A stretch of DNA of 64,000 nucleotides from Ascaphus truei. Its lineage: Eukaryota > Chordata > Amphibia > Anura > Ascaphidae. The position numbers and the translations under genes are program-made. Location of the stretch: assembly GCA_036426205.1 (NCBI GenBank), contig CM071571.1:111556559-111620558 (forward strand), given 5' to 3'. Below are positions 24,200 to 35,060 of this stretch, one piece after another. The notes under the pieces are model-generated. The model saw only the letters and a list, made by a program, of their open reading frames with translations, did no database searches and was not told the DNA's origin. Every line of letters starts with the position of its first letter. Position 1 is the stretch's first letter.

Positions 24200-24905
24200 A
24201 TATATATAATCAAAAAATAAATAGATGATACCGTTCTGTGGCTAACGAAATGCTTTTATTTGTGCGAGCTTTCGAGATACACTGATCTCTTCTTCCGGCG
24301 ATGTTACAATGAATGAAGCAAGCAAAAGCTATACTATAAACAGTGTCTATTGGAATGTTATCTGTGCTGGTCCTTCCCCCGTGTGGATGTGTTTTATGGC
24401 TGGAGGTGTCAAAAGGTTCCTGAAAGCAAGTGATGAAAGAGTGGGTGGGGTGGGAACGGATATAAATGGTGTGGGTGGGTGTGGAAATGTGAGAGTTAGA
24501 AGCATAACTAAAAGTGTGTGTGGATTCTATGTGGTCCCTATTGGTGTATAGGGATGGGAAAACAAGGAGTATAAGTATGTGTGAGAGACAGCTGTGTGTG
24601 CATACATATAGCACAGTATGTGCAGACATGGCCTATAGCGCTCATGGGAAGAGAGTTCACTTGTGTCAGTAATGACTCATAAAATTTCGATCTCTGTTTA
24701 GGCCACTGCTAAGTGTCCCAAACAGTTGCATAAATTTGTATTCATGCAACCGTCTCTCTTTCGGTGTTTTAAGATTACCTTTGAGTATGGCAACCCTCAG
24801 ATCGTTCATCTTATGGCCATAGTCAGAGAAATGTTCGCCAACAGGACTGTCTCTTGTTCCGCGTGTGATGCTGTGGCGGTGCAGGTTCATTCTCTTGTTT
24901 AGCCC
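24200..24905 (-). mobile_element. Penelope-like element, 5'-truncated copy
   Basis: The right part encodes the end of a GIY-YIG endonuclease reading frame (24666-24905). The left part is the non-coding tail, ending on the - strand in CACAGAACGGTATCAT and an A/T-rich tip at 24205-24235. The same tail tip recurs at 49441-49478, as expected for a repeat terminus. The right edge abuts a TA microsatellite at 24906-24922. Penelope elements of the Neptune type in frogs and fish carry GIY-YIG domains. Confidence 0.75.
24666..24905 (-). pseudogene. GIY-YIG endonuclease C-terminal fragment (Penelope/Neptune-like)
   Basis: On the - strand the frame reads KRMNLHRHSITRG, then SPVGEHFSDYGHKMNDLRV, LKTPKERRLHEYKFMQLFG and GLNRDRNFMSHY before a stop. 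This is the typical C-terminus of the reverse-transcriptase-linked GIY-YIG endonuclease in vertebrate Penelope-like elements: PVGEHF, then a conserved Glu in the RRLHEYKFMQLFGT helix, then GLN. The open 75-residue frame has no stop, but the RT domain and the GIY-YIG motif itself are missing, because the copy is truncated at about 24905. In a complete element this enzyme nicks the target DNA. Here it cannot act alone. The recent-looking frame suggests low divergence. Confidence 0.75.
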
Positions 24906-24984
24906 CTATATATATATATATATTATAAAAACTAAGTGCGCAATCTATCACAATAAAATAAGAAAATGTATCAGTGAATGCTAT

Positions 24985-25100
24985 CAATCCAGAAAGTAGG
25001 GAAAGCTTACAGAATCGGTCTTAAAGCCTCCACCCTTGTGTGTGGAGGCTTTAAGAACGATTCTGTAAGCTTTCACTACTTTCTGAATTGATTGCATCCA
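24985..25100. repeat. Perfect-looking hairpin, about 48-bp arms
   Basis: GTCTTAAAGCCTCCAC and GTGGAGGCTTTAAGAAC flank a loop of about 8 bases. The arms extend outward through GCTTACAGAATC and GATTCTGTAAGC, and through AGAAAGTAG and CTACTTTCT. It is probably a short inverted-repeat element. A precursor-miRNA-like shape is possible but unsupported. Confidence 0.75.
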
Positions 25101-26077
25101 ATATCCAGTACTAGTTTATACTTTATGCTGGACATTATCCCCTGCATCCCCGTCGACCGATATTTACATCGTGACGTCACGTTCGCGATCTCGCAATTTT
25201 GGAGGACTAGCAGAGAGGAACCTGAAGGCAGCTGGGGATATAATTGTATCAACGCGCGGAGTCTCAGCGTTCCACGTAGAGCCAGGGCAGACCGCCAAAC
25301 AGAGCAGCTGGAAGGAGAGGATTTTACATATCCTACATGCATGATTTATCTGCTACTTTGTAAGTAGCTCTCTACTTTTGCGCAATGTAAAGAATACAAA
25401 ATGTACTTCACCATATTTTGTTTCTTTTCTATTTTTTGAGAGACTTCATCTACAGTTATTAGCAATTGTCCCTAGTCTATTTAATTCTGGTACTCTGTGT
25501 ATTAGCCATTTATCATTGTTTTGCGCCATATATATAAATATATATATTTATATCTTAATAATTGGACTTTTTTCCTTTGGTGAATCTGGTGCAATTCCTT
25601 TGAACTGGGTTTGCAGCCTGGGGACTTTAGTACATAACTCCCTGTATTTTCCTAAATAAAAACATACAGTATCTCACTCATCCAGGACCTTGATTAGACA
25701 TGTCACTAATATTCTGTGAGTCTCATTGATTTAGAGTCCGTGCCACTTAATTTTCGCATTAGCAGTCCCCAAGACTTCAATGTAGTCTTCTTCCTGATAA
25801 TACACATCAGCATATTTCTATTAAAATACATTTGTTTTAGTCTGAAACACCAAATGTCACTGATATCCTTGGAGGTTGACATCTCTGTCTTAATAGTGAT
25901 TTTTTTTCTTTTCTTAATGTCTGTCTAAGATTGGGGAAGGGGTAACGAGACAGATACTGTAGGTCTGAAATGAGAGAAAGGTAGTGAGATGCATGTAAGT
26001 AGCTGGAAGGGAGGGTGCTGTGTGTAGAAGGATGGAAGAATAGTGGGAGGAGAGAGGGATGCAGGGAGGTGTCTGAC
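25101..26077. other. Upstream intergenic region of TMTC2
   Basis: No gene seen. 25140-25330 is CpG-richer and probably part of an unclassified repeat. 25520-25556 is a TA-rich tract. The last few hundred bases before the 5' UTR carry no clear repeat. Confidence 0.5.
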
Positions 26078-26346
26078 GCCTGCGCATTGGATGGAGCATT
26101 GAGCCCCACGCGGCTGCTCCCTGGCTGGCTGTGCTGCAGCTTCAGCTCCTCTCAGTGCTGACAGTCTGCTGGCTGAGGCAGGAGGAGCCCGGGAGACGGA
26201 GTGAGAGGGAACCGGGCAGCCAGACGTGCACCGTCACCAGCATTATTATCATCCAGCTACAGCATCACTCCTCCTCTATCACACGCAAACAATAGAAAGT
26301 ACATCATCTGCTGCAGCCTCAGCCTCCTAGCACTGCTCGCTCTGCC

Positions 26347-26355
26347 ATGGGTTAG
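26347..26355 (+). promoter_or_regulatory. uORF 1 (two codons)
   Basis: ATG GGT TAG preceded by GCC, a reasonable initiation context. It is in the presumed 5' UTR of TMTC2. The minimal length could favour reinitiation at the main start. Confidence 0.45.
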
Positions 26356-26437
26356 AGAGGTAGCAGCCCGGGATTGACGAAGCACAGGGGGCAGGGCAAG
26401 CAGCACTATCCCCGGCCATCCTCCTCACCGAGCAGGC

Positions 26438-26455
26438 ATGGGCTGCGGGCTCTGA
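26438..26455 (+). promoter_or_regulatory. uORF 2 (five codons)
   Basis: The frame encodes MGCGL and then TGA, with the ATG preceded by GGC. It ends 112 bases before the TMTC2 start. Another frame, ATG GAG CAT TGA at 26091-26102, would be a third uORF if transcription begins upstream of it. Confidence 0.45.
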
Positions 26456-26567
26456 TCTCCCCCCTCCCTCCCCTGAGAAGAGCAGCAAACAAAGGACGAA
26501 GGGGATATTATTCAAGGCAAGGAGCGGCAGAATTGGGTGGGATTGAGCCCTTGTGTTTGCTGGAGAG

Positions 26568-26650
26568 ATGATCGCAGAGTTGCTGAGCAGCGCCCTGGGG
26601 CTTGTCCTGTATCTAAACACCCTGGGCGCTGATTTCTGCTATGATGACAG
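26568..26650 (+). CDS. TMTC2: TMTC2 first coding exon (partial gene)
   Basis: The exon encodes 27 residues, starting MIAELLSSALG, continuing LVLYLNTLG and ending ADFCYDD. It then leaves two bases (AG) of a split codon and is followed by GTAGGG, a good splice donor. This matches the N-terminus of vertebrate TMTC2, where the next residue is Ser, as AG plus C or T would give. The hydrophobic stretch is the first transmembrane segment. The acidic YDD end lies where GT-C-fold enzymes carry acidic residues in the first lumenal loop. TMTC2 is an ER multipass protein with C-terminal TPR repeats. The family (TMTC1-4) adds O-mannose to cadherin-type domains. The remaining exons lie beyond the window, as no frame for the second exon occurs in 26651-64000. 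The start codon is supported by homology and by a purine at -3. Confidence 0.93.
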
Positions 26651-26984
26651 GTAGGGATCGCTGTCACTGCGAAGTTGTTTGGAGTATTTCATTAGCGCTG
26701 ATCCCTTCTAATCCCTCTAATCTGTTGCTTAGTTTGAAAACTGCGTGCTGCTTACTATCCCCATCTCTCTAACTTTATCCTTAGTGCCCAGATTGTGTTA
26801 CATTTAGGAATGAATGAAACAGCCGTCTCTGTAGAGACCTGCAGGGAACACGGAGTCTGCCTCTTCTCTCCTATACAGCGGTATTACAATTATTGCTGTA
26901 TTACAGTGTTTTTCGGCAAGGGGTCCACAGGTATCCCTAAAGGGTTATGTGCAATATTCAGGTCATTTGAAGATTGTACCAAAT

Positions 26985-27236
26985 ACAGAAGAATTTACAA
27001 TGCATCTAATCTCACTCAATATAGGGTTGGGGTTCCTTACAATGCATCTGATCTCAGACGCGCTATTAGAGAGGGTTGGGGTTCCTTACAATGCATCTGA
27101 TCTGATACATGCTATTAGAAAGGGTTGGGGTTCCTTACAATGCATATGATCTCAAAATTTATTAGGGGTGGTTGGGGTTCCTTACAATGCATCTGATCTC
27201 GGATGCGCTATTAGACAGGTTTGGGGTCATGCAGAT
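26985..27236. repeat. 49-bp minisatellite, 4-5 copies
   Basis: Units share GGGTTGGGGTTCCTTACAAT, then GCATCTGATCTC and GCTATTAGA. Starts measured at AATGCAT are 26999, 27041, 27090, 27139 and 27186, giving periods of 42, 49, 49 and 47. It lies about 330 bases into the intron. The left part (26900-26985) is flanking sequence of the same repeat type. Confidence 0.85.
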
Positions 27237-27239
27237 TTT

Positions 27240-30200
27240 CACAATATAATTATGGAGGTTTTTCAACCAAAAAAAGTATTTAAAAAAATCCCACTGTTCT
27301 AGTAGTTACATTATTTTACTTATGTTCCGACACTTTCATGCAACTACAAATCACATGGTTATAAACCTTATTGCTCAATTCCATGATGCGGTTAAAAACA
27401 TAAAACACAAATCTAGCTTCTGCCATTTAATATACTAAAACCTGTTTAATCTGTGCATCAGGTTGTTTCACCAATGTTCTGTTTGATTTTAATGAGGCAA
27501 ATTAATTCAGATCTTATCCTAATGTTGTTCATTGCAAAGTTGGGAGACGCCTCCAAAAAGAGAAAAAAACACTATAATACCTTAAAGTTAGACCAAGTGA
27601 TCTGACCTGTGATGTTTTCCAAGTTAGTAGATCTATAGAAATGAAACCTTTTGCAGGGCAATGCGTTGCTGGCGCCTCTAGCCGCTAAGGGGTTACCAAG
27701 ACTTGGTGTTCCTTACATTAGTTTTCTTTGGCAGATCCGAATTGTGTTGTCAAAGGGACAGCAGGTTTTTTTTAATGTGAAATGTTAGTCGTGGGTTAGT
27801 AGATTTTGTCTTTTTCTATTAGTGTTTATTTGAATAAATAGGACCGTTTAGAAACTGACTTTAGCTTCATGTAGCCCTAAGGGAAAATCCCAATGTGTGC
27901 TATTTTGGGGGCTTAATCTGATTACAATTAAGACCGATACATAATTAAAATATATTAGGGAGAACAGCACGCCTGGCTAAGCCTATTAACCATCCTGGGG
28001 AGTTTCATGCTCCATTGAAATTAAACCATCCAAAAAGTGAGCATAGATTTATTTTGACAGCTTTCATCAGCCTCTCTTTACTGTGGAGAGTGAATGGATC
28101 CCCTGGGTTGGTGTGAGCTGGTGCCTAGAATGTAACTCACTGGCTCATTGCTGCAGAAGGGGATAGAAGAGCATATAGTCCTGAGGATGGCACTTGAGAA
28201 ACTGTTTGTAGCGCTAAAGTAATATCAAACTATGAAATAAGAGTTCAAATGTCTCTTAAAGGAGTACTGAGCAAGGAAACATAGGAGAAACATTGTGCTT
28301 TGTTTACTGGCAAATGCTTCTGGGAGGTTTTATTAATATTTTCACTCTGTAAACTATAGTGGAGGGCAGAAACCTACAAGACATAAGGGATCAAGTCCAA
28401 TCTTCACATGCCCATCTAGCATAGCAGAAAAGGAAGCGGGTTATTAATAACTTGTGTCGTTCTTTGTAGAAGGGAAACAACAAGGAAAGGTTCTGAATAA
28501 TTATTCACCTTGGGATTTGGTTGTCTGTTCATTCAATTGCTGTTCAATTTACTATATTGTATTCCCTTAAGTTGTATATTACTTACAACTTTTCAAGATA
28601 AGATCAATGTCCTTTGATCTTAGAGGTGCCCTCATGGTATTTGGAGAGTGCTGGTCATTATTGGGGTTAATGTTCCCTCTGATTATAAGAAAAAAATCCA
28701 ACCACACAATGTATACCTTCAAAGTACTGTAGCGTGAAGCTGTACTGGGACAATATTGAAAATGCGTATGATCTCGCATAAAAAGTAGCTTGGTAAAACA
28801 TGCTTTCTGTTCAACGTCTTTCTTAGTGCTTTATTTCTGATATTTTATATTTTTAAAACCAGCAAGATTTTAGTATTGAGTGCTGTGATTTATAATAATA
28901 AAATAAAAGATGAAATACTGTAAGATGAACTTGAGATGCTTCTATCAAGTGTAAAACATTTCCCTACATCTAGTTAAAAATGGCTTATTTTACTTTTCAC
29001 TTTAACTTTAAAAATATTGAAAATAATGTTTCATAAGGACCACATTTCAGTAAATAAATATTGACCAGATCAAAAATGTATAAATATAGTTTTACTTTTT
29101 TGTTCCCGGATCTTTCGTCCCTTTGTGAGCACACACTGTCAGTGACAGTATGCACAGAAGACCTACAATACACATAGTATTTTGAACGTGTCTTCAGTGC
29201 AGTAAGTCTTCATAATATGAGAAAAGTGCCCTCTAAGGGTCGATTTGTACAGATTCCAGTCTGGTCCATGTTAGTTATGAGAATGTATGCCTATGGCTAC
29301 AGTATATCAACAAATATTCAATGATTCAAAAAGTATACCAAACTAATCCCCTAATGTAACTGCTTTTGTACTGGGAAGCTTGAGATGCTTCAATCAATGT
29401 GACTCCATGTGTTCATTAAATGGTTAAACAGTATAAATCACATGAGCTTTTTTTAAGTCAAGGTTGTGTTTTTGTTGTTGTTTTTTTTAACATCAAAGTA
29501 ATTCAAGTTATAATTTGTGTATTAAAAACACCTGCATATATTATACTGTATTTGTAAAATAAACCCCTCCAGGTTTATTTTGAATATTCAAGTCATTATA
29601 CCAGCTACAGTACTTCATAATGGTGTAAAAGTGTTTTTGTGTGTGCATTATGATAGGTGAAAATGTGGATTAGTTAAAATAAAATACAGATCTGCTATGC
29701 ATAGGTAGATTATTAAAGGTTGTTTATATCGCTATGTCCTTCAGAACATTTTTTAGTTTATATTATTTGTAAAGTCTGAATATTCTAAAAATCCCCAGAC
29801 AAAACAGGCTTCATTCCCCCTCACTCCTCCCTCCAAAATGAAACGGGTTTTCTTTCATATTCAATGAGTACTTTTTAAAATATCTTTTTATAGTATGGAT
29901 TTTCTTAAATTTAGTTTGGTCTGGTCTTTCTGTGTTAATTTTTATTTTATTTTTTTAAACTTGTATTTTATAGCTGCTACGGATGCTTTCTATGCAGTGG
30001 AACGATATTTTGCTTTTGGCTTCACCAGGATTTTGTTTCACCTGTTCGTGCTCTTTCCTACAGTTTGATTCTCCCTGATCAGTTCTAAAAAAAACAGGTC
30101 TGTGATGTGAAAGATTTAGAGTTTCAGGTGCCTTGCATACAGCTGCCGGAGACTTCAGTGAAAACCGATCCAGCAAGATTCTTATCCATTCCACTGGATG

Positions 30201-31870
30201 CCTCAATAGACACATTAAATGGTGGTTTTACTAAGGCTTTTTGACCCTGCATGAGAAGGTGATATCCTAAGGCCCAGACAAAGTGTTAATCCATGCAAAA
30301 ATTAACAGCTCTGTTTAAGAAGGCCTGAGATTTTTCTTCTGCACATGCTGTTAGTAAGTGGCTAATTTGGAAATCACTTTGCAATTGTAGCACAAATGCT
30401 GCATAACAATTTATCCTGTTTTACAGAAATGAGTGAGCGGTCGGTGCAAAATAAAACAATTGCAATGGCATGTTCAAGAGATGAATCACTTTTAAAAATC
30501 TGACCCATAAGTATTTTTATGCTTAATATTTTTTGGGTATAAAAAAATATCACTTTAAATATAAAGTATCAATCCCCTCTGGGACGTTTTAGCTGATTTG
30601 ATTTATTTATTTATTGCACTATTTGCAACCAGTGTGGCCCCCGGTGGTGACCAATGCTATTTTCAGATCAGAAGACCCCTACTTACTGAGATAATTACGC
30701 TTTAGTTGCTTTGGCTCAAAGTGAGGAAACAATGTGGTTGCTTAAATCTCATGGGATCTGCAGGCCAATAGGAAGCTGGAAGTTCAGCAACATCTCATAT
30801 TGGTCAAACAGCGGCTGCCATGTTGGATTCACCATGAGGTACACTGGCAACTTATGCAGTAATTAAAGTAAATTATTATGGTTCAGCTCTAGTGGTCCCC
30901 CTTGTTTAAATTGTGGACCCCAATTTTTTTTTTCCGGGAATAATTAACAAATTGACGCCTATATATATTTAAAATTTATATTTTTAAAGTTACTTTGTAA
31001 ACACAAATCTGAGTTTTTGGAGGGGGTTTTATTTTCTCGAGTTACTCGTTTTATGTGGGCAATTTGTGTGATGGCACTGTACGCTCAGCAAGAATTGGCA
31101 CTAGCAAAGCTCCTCCACTCACCCCACCTTCTACTTTCCCATATCTTTATTGTGATACGGACAGTGTGGTGTAAGAATTGGGGGAACTCTTGAGTGCCAA
31201 ACACTTCCCCGTTCAGAGACCCTGCTCAATTTTCAAACAATCATAAACAGACAAATCTGTGCTGTAAAAATGGTAACATATGTTGTAGGAAGCTAATGAG
31301 ATTGTTAAAATCTTTGCAAAATCTGTTGTTTACTTTTTTTTTTTTTAAAGTGTTACTGGTTATGTACTAATGCAATCCAGTTTAGCAGCAATATTTAAAA
31401 AAAAACACTGCCCCTGGATAACCTTATCTACTACATTGTATATTTGTTTTATAATTTAAGACCAGCTTTAACCAAGATATAGATATATATCTATATCTAT
31501 ATCTCTTTCACACCACATGCTGCTTTAGTAAGATATTCATATCTAACTGAGGGAAGAATGTTTCAGCAATTCAGAGGTTGCAGTGAGTTATGCTGCAGGT
31601 CTTAGAAAAAGCACCAAAACAGAGAACTGCTGGACAATCTCACAGTGAAGTCTCTGCTGGGGATGAAAAGCCAAAGTAGATGTAATCCTCTCTAAGACCC
31701 CTATTCAGCATGGTAAGAAGTAGGCATTGCAAAGTTGATAATGCTGTAAATTACCTTCACTTCAATGGAAACGGATGCGTTATTAATTGGATATTACCTT
31801 GTCTATATAAAAAAATATATATAATTGTGATTTGGTTTTCTTATATTTGATTATCTTAAACAATTTTGAA
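27240..31870. other. Intronic, mostly unique, no gene seen
   Basis: AT-rich sequence without long frames or recognised repeats, apart from a small (AT)n/(CTATAT) palindrome at 31478-31505. A possible dispersed repeat is at 30560-30850 with GGCCAATAGGAAGC and GCTGCCATGTTGG. It could contain conserved non-coding elements, but this cannot be judged from one species. Confidence 0.5.
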
Positions 31871-32139
31871 GTGAAACTTCTTGGCTGACAGTGCCTCTTA
31901 ACAAAATCTCATAGGGTAAAATAGGTTTGACGGTGACACGCTGTGAAACGGAAGTAACATACTGCGCATTGGCAGATGTGGCCACAAGTTGTCAGGAACA
32001 CGGTCAGCGCTATGAGCGCATGCGTCCTGGAGCCGACATAGCATACCAGCACACAGTAACACACCATGTAGGCCAAAACTGAACCAGCAACAGCCGCGCA
32101 TGCGCAGATAAACTCATAGCCATTACACCAGCACATACA

Positions 32140-32365
32140 CAAAGCCAACAGCACGTCAAACCCATCCTGCGCACAGGCACTCATTGATTGGCCGAACATG
32201 CACTGAGACGATCAAATAGCAAAACCAACAGTACCACAGACCCATCCTGCGCACAGGCACTCATTGATGGCCTAACATGCACTGAGAACGATCAAATAGC
32301 AAAACCAACAGTACCAGACCCATCCTGCGCACATGCACTCAATGATGGCCGCGCATGCACGGAGA
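32140..32365. repeat. 80-bp tandem repeat, three copies
   Basis: CCCATCCTGCGCACAGGCAC starts at 32161 and 32241, with a variant at 32319 (periods 80 and 78). Units include CATGCACTGAGA and CAAATAGCAAAACCAACAGT. A CpG-rich GCGCATGCGCAG lies just upstream at about 32096-32107. Confidence 0.85.
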
Positions 32366-32507
32366 CCAATTAAATCTTGCGCCTGCACACACAGACCGGC
32401 ACATCAACGACACAGGCACGCGCACACACACCATCACCACCCCCACATATCCCCTCCCTTGGAATACAAATACAGAAGTGCAAATAGCTAAAATGTTATG
32501 CATACCA

Positions 32508-32715
32508 TGTTGTAACTCACACTTCTTTGCATTTTGTCACTGAAATAGTATTATGATGATTATGATTTTCATTGAATAAAACACTTTTGAAATTTTTGTT
32601 GGAAAATAACCCCCCGCAAAAGTCTTTCTTTCAATGAAAATCATAAACAAATTACAATTTCAGTGACAAAACGCTAAGAAGTTTCACTTGCAACGTGCGT
32701 GCTTGGCACATACAG
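32508..32715. mobile_element. Hairpin repeat (MITE-like)
   Basis: TTTTGTCACTGAAAT (about 32533) and ATTTCAGTGACAAAA (about 32657) form arms that extend to CACTTCTTTG and CTAAGAAGTTTC. ATGATTTTCATTGAA and TTCAATGAAAATCAT are the inner arms. It is related to the hairpin at 46285-46445, which has the same TTTTGTCACTGAAATTG arm and GCACGTT/GTGCGTGC ends. Confidence 0.7.
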
Positions 32716-34859
32716 TACACCCTTTTTTTAAAAATGTTTTTAATTTATATCCTGCGAAAATGATTTCAACTTATATCTGACCTGCATTTTAAAGATGCAC
32801 ATCACTTAATATTCTGACCAATCTTTAGTTCTCAGGAAACTTGGTTCTTTAGAAAAGATGGTACAGGACATAAGGATATTTTTCTCATTGTAGGCACATT
32901 AAGTATTTGCTTATTACATTAACATTTTTATTAGTAAAACGATTCTGTGACAGAATGTTTTTAATAGTCTGAATGGATTGAGACTGAATGTTTATACTGT
33001 TTTAGGAAAATTAAAGCTTGTGTGAGAGGGATTAAAAAAAAGTTTGTATTTCGCTGATATGCAAATGATAAATATTTAAATTAAAAAAGTACAGTATGGA
33101 AAAATGACCACTCTGAGCTGAAGGAATCTAGTGTGAAGTTATTCTTCTCTCACTTAAGCATGTACAATAAGTTCCTTTTCAACATTTCAAACCAGACATT
33201 AAGTTTCGGGGGCATATTTAATAAAAATGCTGCCACAGCCTATACATGTTTTCACAACAGTTTTTATTAAGGAACTATTTCAGACATTTTAGCTTGAGTT
33301 GCAAAATAGTTTCCGAAATGTCTCAAGTAAAGATAAAATGTGTAATAATTACTGTTCAGAAGTAAAACATATTTAAGATGCCAGAGACTGAAAATAAGCC
33401 AAAACAAATATTCCTGGAAAATATACTGAAATTAATTTACAGACTTCTATTATGGCATGTACCCACTACAAAGCACACCCCCACGTCCCCTAATAGCAGG
33501 CACATTTTTTGTTCACTTTAAATAACTTATGAATGTCATTGACTTCCACAAAAAGCTTCAATCACTTGTACTGTAAATCACATCGTGTTTATTTGCATAC
33601 TTTGTAAACATTAGTACATTTCTATTTTCTCCTGGGCATCTGGCTCATGTATTTCTAATCTTACCTGGTAATTCTTGTTCTTTTCATTTTATCTCTTTGG
33701 CTAATGTTGACAGCATCATTGTTTTTAAATAAATAACAAAAGGAAAAACATCTGGATCATTTATATTCAATATACTGTGTATATATATACAACAGTTTAC
33801 AATGTTAACATGGAAGAGATGAGATACCGATTGTAAAAACACTTCAGTGTATTTTATTTGGTTATTATGGAAATTATTACAAGTGGAAAAACATTTAAAA
33901 GTAGTTAAACTTCTGTGACATAGTATTATTGTTCACCAATGTTTAACCCATTACAATTACCAAAGGGATCCCTCTGATCCTAAGAACCCCTGACCCTTTA
34001 TCAAACGAGCTCTTCATTGCAGCCCAAAAGTGGTTTATAAGACTCTTCAATAGAGCCCTTTATACTAATATACTTGGGCCTGCTGGGTAATGGATTAAGA
34101 AATGCTCATTAAGTGCAAGTCTATGGCTAGTGAATTGAACATGGGCAACAAGGCATAGTTCTACGTGGCTCAAAAGCAAATAACATAACTACAGTATTCA
34201 GTTAGAATCCATAAACAAATTATGTTTAAAGCAAATTATTTACTGTTGATTTTGAATTAAAAAATATGTTTTTTCCTCTTCCCTGAGGACTTCAAATGGA
34301 GGTTGACATACTTGTCACGCTGTACGCCTGGCCTAATCCCCCTCCCTATTCTGTTTTTTTTTTAAATCAAAATGGGGTATGGCGGACATACCTGTATAGT
34401 GTCATTGACTACAATTCAACCCTTCCATGTTTTAACGCAATGAATTTTTTTTTTTTTTAAATATGAGACTTCAGGTATTTATCTCCTTAAATATGTGACT
34501 GTGTATGGTCACTTATGTTTCTTGGGAGGGTAACCCCCTGTCACCCCTTCTCCTTTATTCATTACTAGGTATTGTGAGGCACTGTCGCCCACACTGCCTG
34601 CACATTCTGTGTCGTCTGATGCCCTTGAAACTCTCTGGAATAAACTATACTTCCCAAGATCTGTCAGCCTAATTAAAACATATAATGGCACGCAACCTTT
34701 TTACTCGTCCAGGAAGAGAGGGTGAGTGGATTTTTGAAGCCGTGGACATTTTATAGGTATTTTTACTGAAAGTCTGGAAATCTTTTATTGCCTGCAGTTG
34801 GCACAGGGACTCTGAGTGAGGTGTGATTATCAGTGATGAGGTAGTCCGATTTATTTACA
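32716..34859. other. Intronic, no gene seen
   Basis: AT-rich unique-looking sequence with short T runs (34446-34459) and no credible frames. Confidence 0.5.
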
Positions 34860-35060
34860 CCAACAATATAATATTGCTAACTGAAAAGCAAATAAAAATA
34901 CCACTTTTGAGCACATTTACATGTCTCAGACAGGTCGGCAACCCTGCTTTTCACCATTATTCCTAGCATACAATACTTCCACTGCAGCCAGGGATTCTGG
35001 ATAATGACATACAAATGAGCACACTGTCACCTTTTACTTAATGTCTATTTTAACATGGAC
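34860..35060 (+). mobile_element. TTAA/octamer-family repeat, degraded copy
   Basis: GACAGGTCGGCAACCCTGC, CACTGCAGCCAGGGATTCTG and GACATACAAATGAGCACAC align with the family core. The octamer is mutated to ATACAAAT. The terminal repeats are not recognisable. Confidence 0.6.

Larger units (their letters stand above)
26078..26567 (+). promoter_or_regulatory. TMTC2: TMTC2 proximal promoter and 5' UTR region
   Basis: Sequence between AT-rich flanks and the start codon is GC-richer and low in repeats. It carries an NRF1-like half (CTGCGCATTGG, 26080-26090), which also contains an inverted CCAAT box. No TATA box is close by, which fits a broad vertebrate promoter. The transcription start cannot be fixed from sequence. 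The start codon context is GAG before ATG with a purine at -3. Upstream ATGs open only three tiny frames, all of which close before the main start. Confidence 0.55.

Noticed and set aside
26795..27149. Frames overlapping the start of the 49-bp minisatellite
   Set aside because: Repeated peptide comes from tandem DNA. It is in the intron and not continuous with TMTC2 exon 1.
32140..32365. CRISPR-like array
   Set aside because: The whole 80-base unit repeats without unique spacers, and the DNA is vertebrate nuclear.
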